NCBI RefSeq assembly: GCF_012027355.1
Contig: NZ_SNUH01000001.1
Coordinates: forward strand, 1,302,001-1,366,000
From: Thermococcus sp. M36
GTDB taxonomy: Archaea > Methanobacteriota_B > Thermococci > Thermococcales > Thermococcaceae
Direction of reading: 5' to 3'
DNA: 64,000 nucleotides
The translations under genes and the position numbers were made by a program. Shown piece by piece: positions 8,686-18,932 of this stretch (its first letter is position 1; every line of letters begins with the position of its first letter). Below the pieces are notes generated by a model. The model did not search any database. It was not told the DNA's origin and worked only from the letters and a program-made list of their open reading frames with translations.

Positions 8686-9414
8686 ATCAAAGTTCGTAGC
8701 TCTTGTTGTGAACATCGATCTAAACTGGTGATTTATCTATTGACTGCTGTGTTTTAATTGTGGAATCCACGAGAGCAAGTCTTTGATGGGAGTTCACTTT
8801 TAAATCGACGCCCAAAGGGCGTCAGCGAACGAGAACCCTCAATAATGCTTGTCCATTAATTTGGATTCCGTTTTTCAGGTGAGCGTTTAAGAAGAAATCA
8901 CGCTCTTGGAAAGTGAAAGTTCCCAGAAAGGAGCTACCAACCTTAATCAAACTTCGCGAAGGCGAACAAGCTTTTAGAAAAAGCTTGACCAAAAGAGTTC
9001 CCTTTCTGCCAAATTGACAGAGAATAAAAGTGTGCACTATTAAAGCAGCACCTTTAAATTAGGGTTTAATCCCTAAAATGAGTCATTGAAGAGGTTTCAC
9101 ATCTTTTTTGGCGTCCTTTGGACGCCTTGTGGGGGTGAAACATTGTAAAACTGCCATCTGAAGAGTAACCCTGCCGAAAATTAGCATTTCAAAATCGCAC
9201 ACAAATTTTCCGCCAGCGCTTGCGCGAGCAAGGTCTGATTGGGGGCGTGGGGGCGTTAGCCCCCCGAAGTTTAAGAGAAAACGGGGTCGCGGGGTGAAAC
9301 CTCGCATCGGGGGTTTGAGAGTACAGAGAGATAAGGGGGCGGAGCCCCCTTGTCTTTCGTTTGCAAAAATTTTGTACACCTCCAAACCCAAAAAAGGGTG
9401 GAAGGGTTCGAAAG

Positions 9415-9426
9415 CCTTTTAAATAG
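9415..9426 (+). promoter_or_regulatory. TATA box of the ribosomal superoperon
   Basis: CCTTTTAAATAG lies ~60 nt upstream of the SPOUT methyltransferase ATG. It is the last clear TATA element before the L3-L15 run, so it is likely the main promoter. Confidence 0.5.
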
Positions 9427-9481
9427 TCTCCATAGACTTCCCCTCAGCTTTAGAGTACTCATAGCGAAGGATGACGGAAAA

Positions 9482-10252
9482 ATGGCCTGGCACGTCTTCA
9501 TTCCGGATTCGCTCCTCGAAGAAACCGACGACCCGAAAATCAGGACGTACAAGGTTGGCCAAATAGCCAGGGCAGCGGCGATCTTCGGTGTCGAGCATGT
9601 CTGGATCTACAGGGCCGGCGGCAGGGACGGAAGGTTCATCAAAACCATACTGGAGTACGCGGAAACGCCCCAGTACCTCAGAAAGAGGCTGTTCCCCCTC
9701 ATGCCGGAACTCAGGTACGTCGGCGTCATCCCGCCGCTGAGAACCCCTCACCACAAGCTCAAGGGAAAACCAAGGGTCGGCGAAATCCGCGAGGGCTTCT
9801 CCTTCAGGAAGGGCCGCAGGGTTTACGCCGACATCGGCCTCGACGAGCTCGCTTTGGTAGAGGGGGACGTTGAAGGACGTGCAACGTTCAGGATTGTCTC
9901 AGTAAGGCCGCTCAGGGTCATACCAGCAAGGCCAGAGGAGTATTGGGGATACAGAGTGCATCTCACGGGGAAGTCACTGGCGAAAACACTTAAAAAGGCC
10001 AGGCTGGATCTGGTCATCGCGACCTCGAGGAAGGGTCGCGACATTCGAGAGGTGAAGCTTCCCCCACTAGAGGGGGAGGTCGGATTCGTCTTCGGCTCAC
10101 CGAGGAAAGGCGTGATGGAGCTCCTCGGCGAGGAGGATTATAACTTTGATCTAATCCTCAACACGGTTCCGAATCAGCGGACTAAAACGGTCCGCACCGA
10201 GGAGGCCGTGCTGGCCACACTCGCGGTGTTTAATCTCATAAGGAGGGATTGA
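9482..10252 (+). CDS. SPOUT-fold putative RNA methyltransferase (COG2106 / C9orf114-like)
   Basis: A 256-residue protein matching the archaeal/eukaryotic SPOUT family found ahead of rpl3 in many archaea. The N-terminus starts [20 protein letters not shown]. The C-terminal trefoil-knot region shows the SAM-binding elements [11 protein letters not shown] and [22 protein letters not shown]. Human members methylate RNA uridine at N3, so an rRNA or tRNA uridine target is inferred. The ATG at 9482 is the first Met after which conservation-like sequence begins; upstream codons in this frame belong to the repeat region. It ends 1 nt before rpl3, so translation is probably coupled. Confidence 0.8.
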   Translation: MAWHVFIPDSLLEETDDPKIRTYKVGQIARAAAIFGVEHVWIYRAGGRDGRFIKTILEYAETPQYLRKRLFPLMPELRYVGVIPPLRTPHHKLKGKPRVGEIREGFSFRKGRRVYADIGLDELALVEGDVEGRATFRIVSVRPLRVIPARPEEYWGYRVHLTGKSLAKTLKKARLDLVIATSRKGRDIREVKLPPLEGEVGFVFGSPRKGVMELLGEEDYNFDLILNTVPNQRTKTVRTEEAVLATLAVFNLIRRD

Positions 10253-10253
10253 G

Positions 10254-11294
10254 ATGGGAAAAATACACAGGCCAAGGAGAGGTTCACTGGCTTACTCCCC
10301 GAGAAAGAGGGCCAAGAGCATAGTCCCGAGAATCAGGAAGTGGCCGAAGGACAGCGAAGTCAGGATGCTCGGTTTCGCCGGCTACAAGGCTGGCATGACC
10401 CACATCCTCATGATAGACGACAGGCCAGGGCTCACCAAGGGCAAGGAAATATTCATGCCGGTCACGGTAGTCGAGGTCCCGCCGCTCTTCGTCTACGGCA
10501 TCAGGGCCTACAGGCAGGGCTACCTCGGACTTGAAACTGCCACCGAGGTCTGGTTCCACGAGCTCAACGACTACGTCAAGAGGAGGATAAAGACCCTGCC
10601 GAAGGACTACAACGAGGAGGCCTTCAAGGAGAAGCTCGGCCAGCTAGAGGACCTCGTCAACGACGGCGAGATAGTTGACGTCAGGCTTCTCGTCCACACC
10701 CAGCCGTGGCTCATCAAGCTCAAGAAGAAGCCCGAGGTCATGGAGTACGCCATCGGCGGCGACGTCAAGGCCAAGTTTGACTACGCCAAGGAGAGGATAG
10801 GCAAGGAGCTCCGCGCGAGCGAGGTTCTCCACGAGGGAGAGCTCCTCGACGTCATAGCCGTCACCAAGGGCAAGGGAACCCAGGGCCCCGTCAAGCGCTG
10901 GGGTATTAAGATCCAGTTCCACAAGGCCCAGAGGGCTGGAAAGGGCAGGCACGTCGGTAACCTCGGTCCGTGGCACCCGACCAGGGTCATGTGGACCGTT
11001 CCGCAGGCCGGTCAGATGGGCTTCCACCACAGGACTGAGTTCAACAAGAGGCTCATTGCCATAGGCGAGAACGGCAAGCTCAAGCTCGACGAGAAGAACG
11101 AGATAGAGATTACCCCGAAGGGAGGCTTCCCGCACTACGGCATCATAAGGAGCGATTTCCTCATGATACAGGGCACTATACCGGGTTCCTTCAAGAGGAT
11201 AATCAGGGTCAGGCCGGCTATAAGGCCGCCGAAGAAGAAGCCGCCCGTTGAGAGGCCGCAGATAACCTACATCAGTAGGGAATCCAAGCAGTGA
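10254..11294 (+). CDS. rpl3: Ribosomal protein L3
   Basis: A 346-residue archaeal/eukaryal-length L3 (uL3), which binds 23S rRNA and reaches towards the peptidyl transferase centre. It starts [41 protein letters not shown] and the [14 protein letters not shown] loop (residues ~245-265), with the histidine that is hydroxylated in some organisms, are clear. It is the first ribosomal gene of the superoperon, 1 nt after the SPOUT gene. Confidence 0.98.
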   Translation: MGKIHRPRRGSLAYSPRKRAKSIVPRIRKWPKDSEVRMLGFAGYKAGMTHILMIDDRPGLTKGKEIFMPVTVVEVPPLFVYGIRAYRQGYLGLETATEVWFHELNDYVKRRIKTLPKDYNEEAFKEKLGQLEDLVNDGEIVDVRLLVHTQPWLIKLKKKPEVMEYAIGGDVKAKFDYAKERIGKELRASEVLHEGELLDVIAVTKGKGTQGPVKRWGIKIQFHKAQRAGKGRHVGNLGPWHPTRVMWTVPQAGQMGFHHRTEFNKRLIAIGENGKLKLDEKNEIEITPKGGFPHYGIIRSDFLMIQGTIPGSFKRIIRVRPAIRPPKKKPPVERPQITYISRESKQ

Positions 11295-11304
11295 GGTGAG
11301 ATAG

Positions 11305-12072
11305 ATGAAGGTTAAGGTTTTCAATCTCGAAGGCGAGCCAGTCGAGGAGATAGAGCTTCCAAAGGTCTTTGCCACTCCCTTCAGGCCCGACCTCATCAGG
11401 AGGGCTGTCATCGCCTCATGGACCCACAGGATTCAGCCCCAGGGTAGGGATCCGCTCGCTGGAAAGAGAAGGGTCACAGAGAACATCGGAAAGGGCCACG
11501 GAATGGCGAGGGTTGAGAGGATAAAGACCTCCCCAAGGTTCGCTGCCTTCGTCCCGTTCGCTAGGGGTGGAAGGAGAACCCACCCGCCGAAGGTCGAGAA
11601 GATCATCTGGGAGGACATCAACAAGAAGGAGCGCAGGCTCGCCATCATGAGCGCCATAGCTGCCACCACCAACTACGACCTCGTCAGGGCCAGGGGACAC
11701 GTCGTTGACAACATCCCGCAGGTCCCCCTCGTTGTCGTTGATGACCTTGAGAAGGTCTTCAAGACCGCTCAGACCAGGGAGATATTCAAGAAGCTCGGTG
11801 TCTGGGACGACATTGAGAGGGCCAAGAAGAACACTAAGATTCGTGCAGGTAAGGGTAAGATGCGCGGAAGGCGCTACAAGAAGGCCAAGGGGCCGCTCAT
11901 CGTCGTTGCGAAGAACGAAGGCATCGTCCAGGGAGCCAGGAACCACCCGGGCGTCGACGTTGTGGTCGTTGACAACCTCGGCGTTGAGATGCTCGCTCCG
12001 GGTACCCACCCGGGAAGGCTCACCATCTGGACGAAGGGAGCTATAGAGAGGCTTAGGGAGATTTACGGGTGA
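11305..12072 (+). CDS. rpl4: Ribosomal protein L4
   Basis: A 255-residue archaeal L4 (uL4), which lines part of the exit tunnel. [20 protein letters not shown] and the [13 protein letters not shown] loop (residues ~85-100) form the extended internal loop. GGTGAG sits in the 10-nt gap after rpl3. Confidence 0.97.
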   Translation: MKVKVFNLEGEPVEEIELPKVFATPFRPDLIRRAVIASWTHRIQPQGRDPLAGKRRVTENIGKGHGMARVERIKTSPRFAAFVPFARGGRRTHPPKVEKIIWEDINKKERRLAIMSAIAATTNYDLVRARGHVVDNIPQVPLVVVDDLEKVFKTAQTREIFKKLGVWDDIERAKKNTKIRAGKGKMRGRRYKKAKGPLIVVAKNEGIVQGARNHPGVDVVVVDNLGVEMLAPGTHPGRLTIWTKGAIERLREIYG

Positions 12073-12078
12073 TGAGAG

Positions 12079-12339
12079 ATGGATCCGTACAAGGTCATCA
12101 TCAAGCCGGTCGTCACGGAGAAGGCCGTGGCGATGATAGAGAACGAGAACAAGCTCACCTTCATAGTTGACAGAAGGGCAACCAAGGCCGACATCAAGAG
12201 GGCCGTGGAAGCGATGTTCGAGGTCAAGGTCGAGAAGGTCAACACCCTCATAACCATGAGGGGAGAGAAGAAGGCCTACGTGAAACTCAAGCCTGAGTAC
12301 AGCGCAAGTGAGGTTGCTGCCAGGATAGGATTGTTCTGA
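12079..12339 (+). CDS. rpl23: Ribosomal protein L23
   Basis: An 86-residue L23 (uL23), at the tunnel exit, where it serves as a docking site for SRP54 (encoded at 44.0 kb). The signature is [19 protein letters not shown] followed by [17 protein letters not shown]. The gap to rpl4 is 6 nt. Confidence 0.97.
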   Translation: MDPYKVIIKPVVTEKAVAMIENENKLTFIVDRRATKADIKRAVEAMFEVKVEKVNTLITMRGEKKAYVKLKPEYSASEVAARIGLF

Positions 12340-12352
12340 CGGGGTGAGTGAG

Positions 12353-13072
12353 ATGGGAAAGAGTCTGATTCAGCAGAGGAGAGGTAAGGGAACCACGACC
12401 TTTAGGGCCCCCTCCCACAGGTATAGGGGTGCCGTCAGGTACGTTCCGCTCAACCTTACCAAGGAGAAGACCCTCGTCGGCAAGGTCGTCGAGATACTCC
12501 ATGACCCGGGAAGAACTGCTCCAGTCGCTCGCGTCAAGTTCGAGAATGGCATGGAGAAGCTCATAATAGCTCCGGAAGGAGTCCTCGTCGGCGAGGAGAT
12601 AGCCATCGGACCGAACGCTCCGATCAAGATCGGCAACACCCTCCCGCTTGCCATGATACCAGAGGGAAGCTACGTCTATGACATAGAGGGAACCCCTGGA
12701 GACGGCGGTAAGTACGTTCGCGCTGGCGGTGCCTACGCACTCGTCGTCAGCAGGGAGAAGGACAAGGTGATAGTCCAGCTTCCGAGCGGTGAGCTCAAGC
12801 AGTTCAACCCGATGTGCAGGGCCACAATAGGTGTCGTTGCCGGCGGTGGAAGGCTTGAGAAGCCCATCGTTAAGGCCGGTAAGGCATACTACATTGCCAA
12901 GGCTAGGAACAGGTTCTGGCCGAAGCCGAGGGGTGTCAAGATGAACGCCGTCAACCACCCGCACGGTGGTAAGGAGCACCACATCGGCAGGCCGAGCACC
13001 GTTTCGCGTAGAGCTCCGCCCGGAAGGAAGGTTGGTCACATAGCCGCGAGAAGAACTGGTAGGAGGAAGTGA
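12353..13072 (+). CDS. rpl2: Ribosomal protein L2
   Basis: A 239-residue L2 (uL2), needed for subunit association and the peptidyl transferase centre. The C-terminal [18 protein letters not shown] segment contains the conserved GGxxH histidine. The ATG at 12353 follows GGTGAGTGAG; a GTG at 12344 overlaps that ribosome binding site and is rejected. Confidence 0.98.
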   Translation: MGKSLIQQRRGKGTTTFRAPSHRYRGAVRYVPLNLTKEKTLVGKVVEILHDPGRTAPVARVKFENGMEKLIIAPEGVLVGEEIAIGPNAPIKIGNTLPLAMIPEGSYVYDIEGTPGDGGKYVRAGGAYALVVSREKDKVIVQLPSGELKQFNPMCRATIGVVAGGGRLEKPIVKAGKAYYIAKARNRFWPKPRGVKMNAVNHPHGGKEHHIGRPSTVSRRAPPGRKVGHIAARRTGRRK

Positions 13073-13479
13073 TGAAGATGGCGAGAAGGAAGGAGTTTAA
13101 GTATAGGGGCTACACCTTTGAGGAACTGCTCAACATGTCACTCGAAGACTTTGCCAAGCTCCTCCCTGCCAGGCAGAGGAGGAGCCTCAAGAGAGGCCTC
13201 AGCCCGGAGCAGAAGAAGCTCCTCAGGAAGATCAGGCTTGCTAAGAAGGGCAAGTACAAGAAGCCGATAAGGACTCACAGCAGGGACATGGTTATACTCC
13301 CCGAGATGGTCGGCATGACAATCCACGTTTACAACGGAAAGGAGTTCGTTCCGGTTGAGATCAAGGAGGAGATGATTGGCCACTACCTTGGCGAGTTTGC
13401 CCTCACGAGGAAGGTCGTCCAGCACGGCTCGCCTGGTGTCGGTGCCACCAGGTCTTCGATGTTCGTGGCCATCAAGTGA
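13072..13479 (+). CDS. rps19: Ribosomal protein S19
   Basis: A 135-residue archaeal S19 (uS19) in the small-subunit head. [21 protein letters not shown] and the C-terminal [14 protein letters not shown] are diagnostic. The ATG at 13072 overlaps the rpl2 stop (ATGA) and lies 5 nt from GGAGG. The ATG at 13078 (MARRKEF) is the alternative start, and matches how relatives usually begin. Confidence 0.95.
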   Translation: MKMARRKEFKYRGYTFEELLNMSLEDFAKLLPARQRRSLKRGLSPEQKKLLRKIRLAKKGKYKKPIRTHSRDMVILPEMVGMTIHVYNGKEFVPVEIKEEMIGHYLGEFALTRKVVQHGSPGVGATRSSMFVAIK

Positions 13480-13489
13480 GGTGGTATAG

Positions 13490-13960
13490 ATGAGCAGGGG
13501 CAGGTTTTCCTACTCATTCCAAAATTTTGATCCCAGCAGGATGGCAAGGGCCAGTGGAAGGGACCTCAGGATTTCACCCAAGCACAGCGTCGAGCTCCTC
13601 AGGGAGATCAGGGGCATGATGCTCAACGACGCCCTTAAGTATCTCGACGACGTTATAGCCCTTAAGAGACCGGTTCCGATGAAGCGCTTCAACGACAGCC
13701 AGGGTCACAAGCCTGGCAAGGGCTTCGGTCCTGGTAGGTATCCGGTCAAAGTGGCCAAGGCCGTCAGGAAGATCCTCCTCAACGCTAGAAACAACGCCGA
13801 GCAGAAGGGCCTCGACCCCGACAGGCTCAGGATCATCCACGCTGCGGCCCACAAGGGTCCTGTCATAAGGGGGTACATCCCGAGGGCCTTCGGAAGGGCC
13901 ACACCGTTCAACGAGCAGACCACCCACATCGAGATAGTCGTTGAGGAGATTAGGAGGTGA
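13490..13960 (+). CDS. rpl22: Ribosomal protein L22
   Basis: A 156-residue archaeal L22 (uL22), an exit-tunnel protein. [20 protein letters not shown] and the tunnel-loop region ending [20 protein letters not shown] are recognisable. GGTGGTATAG precedes the ATG. The stop overlaps the ribosome binding site of rps3. Confidence 0.97.
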   Translation: MSRGRFSYSFQNFDPSRMARASGRDLRISPKHSVELLREIRGMMLNDALKYLDDVIALKRPVPMKRFNDSQGHKPGKGFGPGRYPVKVAKAVRKILLNARNNAEQKGLDPDRLRIIHAAAHKGPVIRGYIPRAFGRATPFNEQTTHIEIVVEEIRR

Positions 13961-13965
13961 GACCT

Positions 13966-14595
13966 TTGGCGATCGAGAGATACTTCATCAGGGAAGGCGT
14001 TAAGGAGATGCTCATCGACGAGTACCTTGAGAAGGAGCTTAGGCGTGCAGGCTACGGAGGAATTGACATCAAGAAGACCCCGCTCGGAACCAAGGTGATA
14101 ATCTTCGCCGCCAACCCTGGTTATGTTATTGGCAGGGGTGGAAGGCGCATTAGGGAACTCACCAGGATACTCGAGAGGCAGTTCAACCTAGAGAACCCGC
14201 AGATCGAGGTCGAGGAGATCAAGAACCCCTACCTCAACGCTAAGGTTCAGGCGGTTCGCCTTGCCCAGGCCCTCGAGAGGGGCGTTCACTTCAGGAGGGC
14301 TGCCTACTCAGCAATCAGGGCCATCATGAGGAACGGTGCCAGGGGCGTTGAGATAAGGCTCAGCGGTAAGCTCACTGGTGAAAGAGCGAAAAGCGTCAGG
14401 TTCTACCAGGGCTACCTCGCCAAGGTTGGAAACCCGGCCGAGACTCTTGTCAGCAAGGGCTACGCCCAGGCCAAGCTCAAGCTCGGTGTTATAGGTGTCA
14501 AGGTCTCCATCATGCCGCCCGACGCCAAGCTCCCGGATGAGATCGAGGTTATAGAGAAGGTTCAGGAAGAGGTGAGCGCCAATGAAGCCGAGTGA
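13966..14595 (+). CDS. rps3: Ribosomal protein S3 (TTG start)
   Basis: A 209-residue S3 (uS3) with a KH domain; the GxxG loop reads [13 protein letters not shown] (residues ~50-62). It lies at the mRNA entry site. The start is TTG at 13966: the protein then begins MAIERYF like its relatives, and GGAGGTGA at 13953-13960 is spaced 5 nt from it. A GTG at 13957 lies inside that ribosome binding site. Confidence 0.95.
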   Translation: MAIERYFIREGVKEMLIDEYLEKELRRAGYGGIDIKKTPLGTKVIIFAANPGYVIGRGGRRIRELTRILERQFNLENPQIEVEEIKNPYLNAKVQAVRLAQALERGVHFRRAAYSAIRAIMRNGARGVEIRLSGKLTGERAKSVRFYQGYLAKVGNPAETLVSKGYAQAKLKLGVIGVKVSIMPPDAKLPDEIEVIEKVQEEVSANEAE

Positions 14596-14782
14596 GATTA
14601 GAGAGATGAGTATCGAGGAGATCGACAAGAAGATCAGGGAGCTCCGCCTTGAACTCGCCAAGGAGAGGGGTGTGCTCACCATGGGGGCCTCGCTTGAGAA
14701 CCCCATGGTCATCCGGAATATCAGGCGCGATATCGCGCGCCTGCTTACCATAAAGAAGGAGAAGCTTAGGGAGAAAAGGTGA
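14582..14782 (+). CDS. rpl29: Ribosomal protein L29
   Basis: A 66-residue two-helix L29 (uL29) at the tunnel exit next to L23. [20 protein letters not shown] and the basic [17 protein letters not shown] are typical. It overlaps the end of rps3 by 14 nt; GAGGTGAGCGCC supplies the ribosome binding site. Confidence 0.95.
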   Translation: MKPSEIREMSIEEIDKKIRELRLELAKERGVLTMGASLENPMVIRNIRRDIARLLTIKKEKLREKR

Positions 14783-14788
14783 TGGTTA

Positions 14789-15085
14789 GTGCCTAGGATT
14801 GTTAACCCTCTGGATGAGATGCTCTTTAAGGAGGTCCTCAAGGAGCAGCAAAGGATTAGAGTCTACATAGAGAAGGCCAGGTACGGAAAGCTTAAAACCA
14901 TAATCGAGGGCATAGACGAGAAGGAGTTCAACCTCGAGGACATAGCCAAAAAGCTGAAGGCGAAGCTGGCATGCGGCGGAACGGTAAAGAAAGGAAGGAT
15001 AGAACTCCAGGGCGACCACAGAGAAAGGGTCAAGAAGTTGCTAGCAGACCTTGGATTTTCAGAGGAGCTCATAGAAATCGAGTGA
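14789..15085 (+). CDS. Translation initiation factor aIF1 (SUI1), GTG start
   Basis: A 98-residue SUI1-domain protein, archaeal IF1, which promotes start-codon selection on the small subunit. The basic [20 protein letters not shown] segment (residues ~62-81) is the SUI1 core. The start is GTG at 14789 after GGTGAT; the ATG at 14782 runs into a stop within four codons. It sits between L29 and Rnp1, as in other archaea. Confidence 0.93.
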   Translation: MPRIVNPLDEMLFKEVLKEQQRIRVYIEKARYGKLKTIIEGIDEKEFNLEDIAKKLKAKLACGGTVKKGRIELQGDHRERVKKLLADLGFSEELIEIE

Positions 15086-15348
15086 CGCCAAGAAACATCA
15101 TCTGGAGCGAGCTCATAGGCCTGAAAGCAAAAATTATAAGGGCATCTCATCCAGAGCTGGTTGGCATCGAGGGCTACGTCCTTGACGAGACGAGGAACAC
15201 CCTCACCATTGGCGGTGAGAGGGTTTGGGTTATCCCGAAGGACGTGGTGGAGCTCGAGTTTGAGGTTGGCGATAAGAAAATCCGGATCAACGGAAGGGAA
15301 CTGATTGGAAGACCCGAGATGAGATTGAAGAAGAGGTGGAGACGATGA
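15082..15348 (+). CDS. rnp1: Ribonuclease P protein component 1 (Rpp29/Pop4)
   Basis: Rpp29 subunit of the RNA-containing RNase P, which trims tRNA 5' ends. The core [20 protein letters not shown] and [20 protein letters not shown], ending with REMRLKKRW-like basic residues, is clear. I start it at the GTG overlapping the aIF1 stop (GTGA), giving 88 residues, close to the methanogen Rpp29 length. A longer version from the ATG at 14971 (125 residues) would overlap aIF1 by 115 nt. That form is annotated in Pyrococcus, but its extra N-terminus could be an aIF1 shadow, and neither start has a strong ribosome binding site. Confidence 0.88.
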   Translation: MTPRNIIWSELIGLKAKIIRASHPELVGIEGYVLDETRNTLTIGGERVWVIPKDVVELEFEVGDKKIRINGRELIGRPEMRLKKRWRR

Positions 15349-15680
15349 GAGAGATTGGATTGAAGATTCAGCCTCCCGCTGAGAAGTGTGATGACCCGCA
15401 CTGCCCCTGGCACGGGAACCTCAAGATACACGGCAGATACTTTGAGGGCATTGTCATCAGCGACAAGCCCAAGAGGACCGTCACCGTTGAGAGGCAGCAC
15501 TACCACTACCTCAAGAAGTACGAGAGGTATGAGCTCAGGAGGAGCAGGATACATGCCCATAACCCACCGTGCATCAATGCCAAGCCCGGCGACAAGGTTC
15601 TCATAGCTGAGACCAGGCCGCTTAGCAAGACCAAGAGCTTTGTCGTCGTTGCGGTCCTTCAGAAGGCAGGGGAGAGGTGA
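15345..15680 (+). CDS. rps17: Ribosomal protein S17
   Basis: A 111-residue archaeal S17 (uS17), a primary 16S rRNA binder with an OB fold. [20 protein letters not shown] and the central [20 protein letters not shown] are typical. The ATG overlaps the rnp1 stop (ATGA) and GAGGTGGAG precedes it. Confidence 0.96.
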   Translation: MREIGLKIQPPAEKCDDPHCPWHGNLKIHGRYFEGIVISDKPKRTVTVERQHYHYLKKYERYELRRSRIHAHNPPCINAKPGDKVLIAETRPLSKTKSFVVVAVLQKAGER

Positions 15681-15685
15681 TAGCG

Positions 15686-16111
15686 ATGGCGAAGAAGGGT
15701 GCAGGTGCTACGAGAGGTATCAGCCCCGTGAGACCGACTCGTGCTCTTCCGATAGGTGCCTACCTCAAGGTCGCTGACAACAGCGGTGCGAAGGTAATTA
15801 AAATAATCGGTGTTGTCGGCTACAAGGGTACCAGGAGGAGGCTCGCCAGCGCGGGCGTTGGAGACATGGTGGTTGCGACCGTGAAGAAGGGAAGGCCCGA
15901 CATAAGGCACCAGGTGGTTAGGGCGGTCATAGTCAGGCAGAGGAAGGAGTACCGCAGGCTCGATGGCATGCGCGTCAAGTTCGAGGACAACGCGGCAGCT
16001 ATAGTCACCCCTGAAGGTGTCCCGAGGGGTACCGAGATCAGGGGTGCCATAGCAAGGGAGGCCGCCGAGCGCTGGGTCAGGCTCGGAAGCATAGCGAGCA
16101 TCGTGTTGTGA
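15686..16111 (+). CDS. rpl14: Ribosomal protein L14
   Basis: A 141-residue archaeal L14 (uL14), which contributes to the inter-subunit bridge and the translational GTPase region. The signature [20 protein letters not shown] lies near residue 35. The start is ATG at 15686 after GAGGTGATAGCG; a GTG at 15677 falls in the ribosome binding site. Confidence 0.97.
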   Translation: MAKKGAGATRGISPVRPTRALPIGAYLKVADNSGAKVIKIIGVVGYKGTRRRLASAGVGDMVVATVKKGRPDIRHQVVRAVIVRQRKEYRRLDGMRVKFEDNAAAIVTPEGVPRGTEIRGAIAREAAERWVRLGSIASIVL

Positions 16112-16121
16112 GGTGAGAAAG

Positions 16122-16487
16122 ATGAAGTTGGATACGAGACAGCCCAAGAAGCAGAGGAAGTTCCTCTACAACGCTCCCCTTCACCTTAGGAGCAAGATAA
16201 TGTCCGCCACCCTGAGTCCTGAGCTCAGGAGCAAGTACGGCATCAGGAGCATCCCGATCAGGGTCGGGGACAAGGTAAAAGTCATGCGCGGTGACTTCAA
16301 AGGGCACGAGGGCAAGGTCGTTGAGGTAGACCTCAAGAGGTACAGGATACATGTTGAGGGCGTTACCCAGAAGAAGGTCGACGGAACCGAGGTTTTCTAC
16401 CCGCTCCACCCCTCGAACGTTATGATAGTTGACCTCAACCTCGAGGATGAGAGGAGAGAGAAGATAATTAATAGGAGGGCTGGCTGA
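16122..16487 (+). CDS. rpl24: Ribosomal protein L24
   Basis: A 121-residue L24 (uL24), which starts large-subunit assembly. It contains a KOW motif ([19 protein letters not shown], residues ~50-68). The archaeal N-terminal extension [16 protein letters not shown] is present. The stop overlaps the rps4e start by one base. Confidence 0.96.
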   Translation: MKLDTRQPKKQRKFLYNAPLHLRSKIMSATLSPELRSKYGIRSIPIRVGDKVKVMRGDFKGHEGKVVEVDLKRYRIHVEGVTQKKVDGTEVFYPLHPSNVMIVDLNLEDERREKIINRRAG

Positions 16488-17218
16488 TGGCGAGGAAAGG
16501 CGCTAAGAGGCACCTTAAGAGGCTTGCTGCTCCCAATCAGTGGTATATCCACAGGAAAGCCTACAAGTGGGCGGTCAGGCCGAGGCCGGGTCCGCACAGC
16601 ATGAGGACTTCAATTCCTCTGCTATACATAGTGAGGGACTACCTCGGCTACGCCAAGACCGCCCGTGAGGCTAGGAAGATCCTCAACGAGGGCAGGGTAC
16701 TCGTTGACGGAAGGGTTAGGAAGGACTACAAGTTCCCGGTCGGAATCATGGACGTTGTCTCCATCCCGGAGACCGGCGAGCACTACAGGGTTCTTCCGAA
16801 CAGGATAGGGAAGCTCATACTCCACCCGATAAGCGAGAAGGAGGCCAACATAAAGCCGCTCAGGATAAGCAACAAGCGCATGGTCAAGGGCGCGAAGGTT
16901 CAGCTCAACCTCCACGACGGAAGCAACCACCTGGTCACCATGGACGAGAAGGACAGGTACATGACCGCATACACTGTCATCATGAAGGTTCCGGAGAGGG
17001 AGGTCATAGAGGTTCTTCCGTTCGAGGTCGGTGCCTACGTCTTCGTTACCCAGGGTAAGAACGTCGCAAGGAAGGGCAAGGTCGTCGAGGTCAGGCAGTT
17101 CCCGATGGGCTGGCCGGACGTTGTCACCATTGAGGACGAGAACGGCGAGCTCTTTGATACGCTGAAGGAGTACGCCTTCGTCGTTGGTAAGGACAAGCCG
17201 GAGATTTCCCTTCCGTGA
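16487..17218 (+). CDS. rps4e: Ribosomal protein S4e
   Basis: A 243-residue S4e (eS4), found only in archaea and eukaryotes. It has an S4-like RNA-binding region ([20 protein letters not shown], ~65-85) and a C-terminal KOW-like segment ([18 protein letters not shown]). The start overlaps the rpl24 stop (TGATGG). Confidence 0.97.
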   Translation: MARKGAKRHLKRLAAPNQWYIHRKAYKWAVRPRPGPHSMRTSIPLLYIVRDYLGYAKTAREARKILNEGRVLVDGRVRKDYKFPVGIMDVVSIPETGEHYRVLPNRIGKLILHPISEKEANIKPLRISNKRMVKGAKVQLNLHDGSNHLVTMDEKDRYMTAYTVIMKVPEREVIEVLPFEVGAYVFVTQGKNVARKGKVVEVRQFPMGWPDVVTIEDENGELFDTLKEYAFVVGKDKPEISLP

Positions 17219-17229
17219 GGTGAGATGAG

Positions 17230-17781
17230 ATGCAGATCAACAGAGAGGCTATCCTTGCAGACTGGGAAGCTCACCCGATGAGGAAGCCTAGGATTGCCAA
17301 GGTCACCATCAATATTGGGGTTGGCGAGAGCGGTGAGCGCTTAACTAAGGCCGAGAAAATGCTGGAGCAGCTCGTCGGCCAGAAGCCGATAAGGAGGCGC
17401 GCGAAGCAGACCAACAAGGATTTCGGAATCAGACGTGGCGAGCCTATCGCTGTGAAGGTCACCCTCAGGGGCAAGAAAGCTGAGGAGATGCTCAGGAGGC
17501 TCCTCGTTGCGGTCGACAACAAGCTCAAGGCGAGCAACTTTGACGAGCACGGAAACTTCTGCTTCGGTATAGACGAGCACATCAACATCCCGGGCGTCGA
17601 GTACGACCCTGAGATAGGCATCTTTGGTATGGACGTCTGCGTCACCCTTGAGAGGCCTGGCTTCAGGGTCGCTAAGAGGAAGAGGCAGAGGAAGAAGATA
17701 CCGACGAAGCACAAGCTGACCAAAGAAGAGGGTATTGTCTTCGCTATGGAGGAGTTTAAGGTAACCGTGGAGGGGTTGTGA
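17230..17781 (+). CDS. rpl5: Ribosomal protein L5
   Basis: A 183-residue L5 (uL5), which binds 5S rRNA and contacts the P-site t[23 protein letters not shown] and [20 protein letters not shown] are diagnostic. GGTGAGATGAG precedes the ATG. L18, another 5S-binding protein, is encoded ~2.5 kb downstream in the same operon. Confidence 0.97.
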   Translation: MQINREAILADWEAHPMRKPRIAKVTINIGVGESGERLTKAEKMLEQLVGQKPIRRRAKQTNKDFGIRRGEPIAVKVTLRGKKAEEMLRRLLVAVDNKLKASNFDEHGNFCFGIDEHINIPGVEYDPEIGIFGMDVCVTLERPGFRVAKRKRQRKKIPTKHKLTKEEGIVFAMEEFKVTVEGL

Positions 17782-17782
17782 G

Positions 17783-17953
17783 ATGGCGAAGGCTGACTAC
17801 AACAAGAGGAAGCCCAGGAAGTTTGGTAAGGGCGCCAGGAGATGCGTCCGCTGCGGACAGTACGGCCCGATAATCAGGATTCACGGCCTCATGCTCTGCA
17901 GGCACTGCTTTAGAGAGATTGCCCCCAAGCTGGGCTTTAAGAAGTACGAGTGA
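17783..17953 (+). CDS. rps14: Ribosomal protein S14 (zinc-binding type)
   Basis: A 56-residue S14 (uS14) with two Cys pairs for zinc, CVRC and CRHC, separated by [16 protein letters not shown]-type sequence. The protein starts [20 protein letters not shown]. It begins 1 nt after the rpl5 stop. Confidence 0.96.
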   Translation: MAKADYNKRKPRKFGKGARRCVRCGQYGPIIRIHGLMLCRHCFREIAPKLGFKKYE

Positions 17954-17964
17954 GGTGAGAGGAG

Positions 17965-18357
17965 ATGACTTTGCTTGACCCGCTGGCGAACGCTCTCTCC
18001 CACATAACCAACAGCGAGAGGGTTGGAAAGAAGGAGGTATACATAAAGCCCGCCTCGAAGCTCATCGGAGAGGTTCTCAGGGTTATGCAGGAAAACGGCT
18101 ACATAGGTGAGTTCGAGTTCATCGACGACGGAAGGGCCGGCATCTACAGGGTGCAGCTCATAGGAAAGATCAACAAGGCAGGCGCCATTAAGCCGCGTTT
18201 CCCTGTCAAAGCCAGGGACTATGAGGCCTGGGAGAAGAGGTTCCTTCCGGCCTTCGAGTTCGGTATCCTCATAGTCTCGACCTCCCAGGGTGTCATGACT
18301 CACAAGGAGGCCATTGAGAAGGGAATCGGCGGAAGGCTGATAGCCTACGTCTACTGA
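17965..18357 (+). CDS. rps8: Ribosomal protein S8
   Basis: A 130-residue S8 (uS8), a central-domain 16S binder. It starts [20 protein letters not shown], and the C-terminal [12 protein letters not shown] is the conserved RNA-contact loop. GGTGAGAGG lies in the 11-nt gap after rps14. Confidence 0.97.
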   Translation: MTLLDPLANALSHITNSERVGKKEVYIKPASKLIGEVLRVMQENGYIGEFEFIDDGRAGIYRVQLIGKINKAGAIKPRFPVKARDYEAWEKRFLPAFEFGILIVSTSQGVMTHKEAIEKGIGGRLIAYVY

Positions 18358-18367
18358 GGTGAGAGAG

Positions 18368-18922
18368 ATGCCGATAGACGCGTGGGTAAGGGAAGAGGTT
18401 GAGATTCCGGAGGGCGTTGAGGTCACCGTTGAGAACAACGTCGTCAAGGTCAAGGGCCCGAAGGGCGAGCTCGAGAGGGAGTTCAGCTATCCGGGCGTTC
18501 AGATATTCACCGAGGACGACAAGGTCGTCGTCTTCAAGGAGTTCCCGAGGAGGCGTGACATCGCCATTGCGAGAACCTTCAAGGCCCATATAGCCAACAT
18601 GCTCAGGGGAGTCACTGAGGGCTTCACCTACAAGCTCAAGGTTGTCTACAGCCACTTTCCAATGACCGTTAAGGTTCAGGGGGACGAGGTTATCATAGAG
18701 AACTTCCTCGGTGAGAAGAACCCGAGGAGGGCCAAGATACTCCCAGGAGTCACCGTCAAGGTCATGGGGCAGGAGGTCATCGTCGAGGGCATTGACAGGG
18801 AAGCGGTAGGCCAGACCGCCGCCAACATCGAGCAGGCCACAAGGATAACCAAGTGGGACAGGCGCGTCTTCCAGGATGGAATTTACATCGTTGAGAAGGC
18901 TGGTAAGCCGATAAAGTTCTGA
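18368..18922 (+). CDS. rpl6: Ribosomal protein L6
   Basis: A 184-residue L6 (uL6) near the factor-binding site, with two similar alpha/beta domains. [20 protein letters not shown] is the N-domain signature and [18 protein letters not shown] the C-terminal one. The ATG at 18368 follows GAGGTGAGAGAG. Confidence 0.97.
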   Translation: MPIDAWVREEVEIPEGVEVTVENNVVKVKGPKGELEREFSYPGVQIFTEDDKVVVFKEFPRRRDIAIARTFKAHIANMLRGVTEGFTYKLKVVYSHFPMTVKVQGDEVIIENFLGEKNPRRAKILPGVTVKVMGQEVIVEGIDREAVGQTAANIEQATRITKWDRRVFQDGIYIVEKAGKPIKF

Positions 18923-18932
18923 GGTGTGAGAA

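Larger units (their letters stand above)
8518..9481. repeat. Hairpin-rich non-coding region with repeated elements
   Basis: No convincing gene is seen in these ~960 bases. They contain five perfect short-loop hairpins (8662-8685, 8807-8823, 9110-9126, 9249-9264, 9333-9351), a 31-nt element present twice (8631-8661 and 9296-9326, 27 of 31 identical, both with GGGGGTTTGAGAGTACAG at the 3' end), and fragments that recur elsewhere in the window: a 19-mer at 8676-8694 also at 27727-27745; AAAGTTCGTAGCT at 8689 also at 49436; and AAAGCTTGACCAA at 8579 and 8980, reversed at 27934-27947. Base composition is AT-richer than the coding DNA. Confidence 0.6.

Noticed and set aside
8131-8715. 194-codon minus-strand frame across the end of the RNA ligase gene and the repeat region
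   Set aside because: Most of it is antisense to the ligase, the rest is hairpin repeat; no start signal.
8822-9037. 71-codon minus-strand frame in the hairpin region
   Set aside because: No TATA box or ribosome binding site, low-complexity composition, and it ends in a palindrome.
9083-9391. 102-codon minus-strand frame in the hairpin region
   Set aside because: It runs through three hairpins and the duplicated element; the amino-acid sequence reflects repeats rather than a protein.
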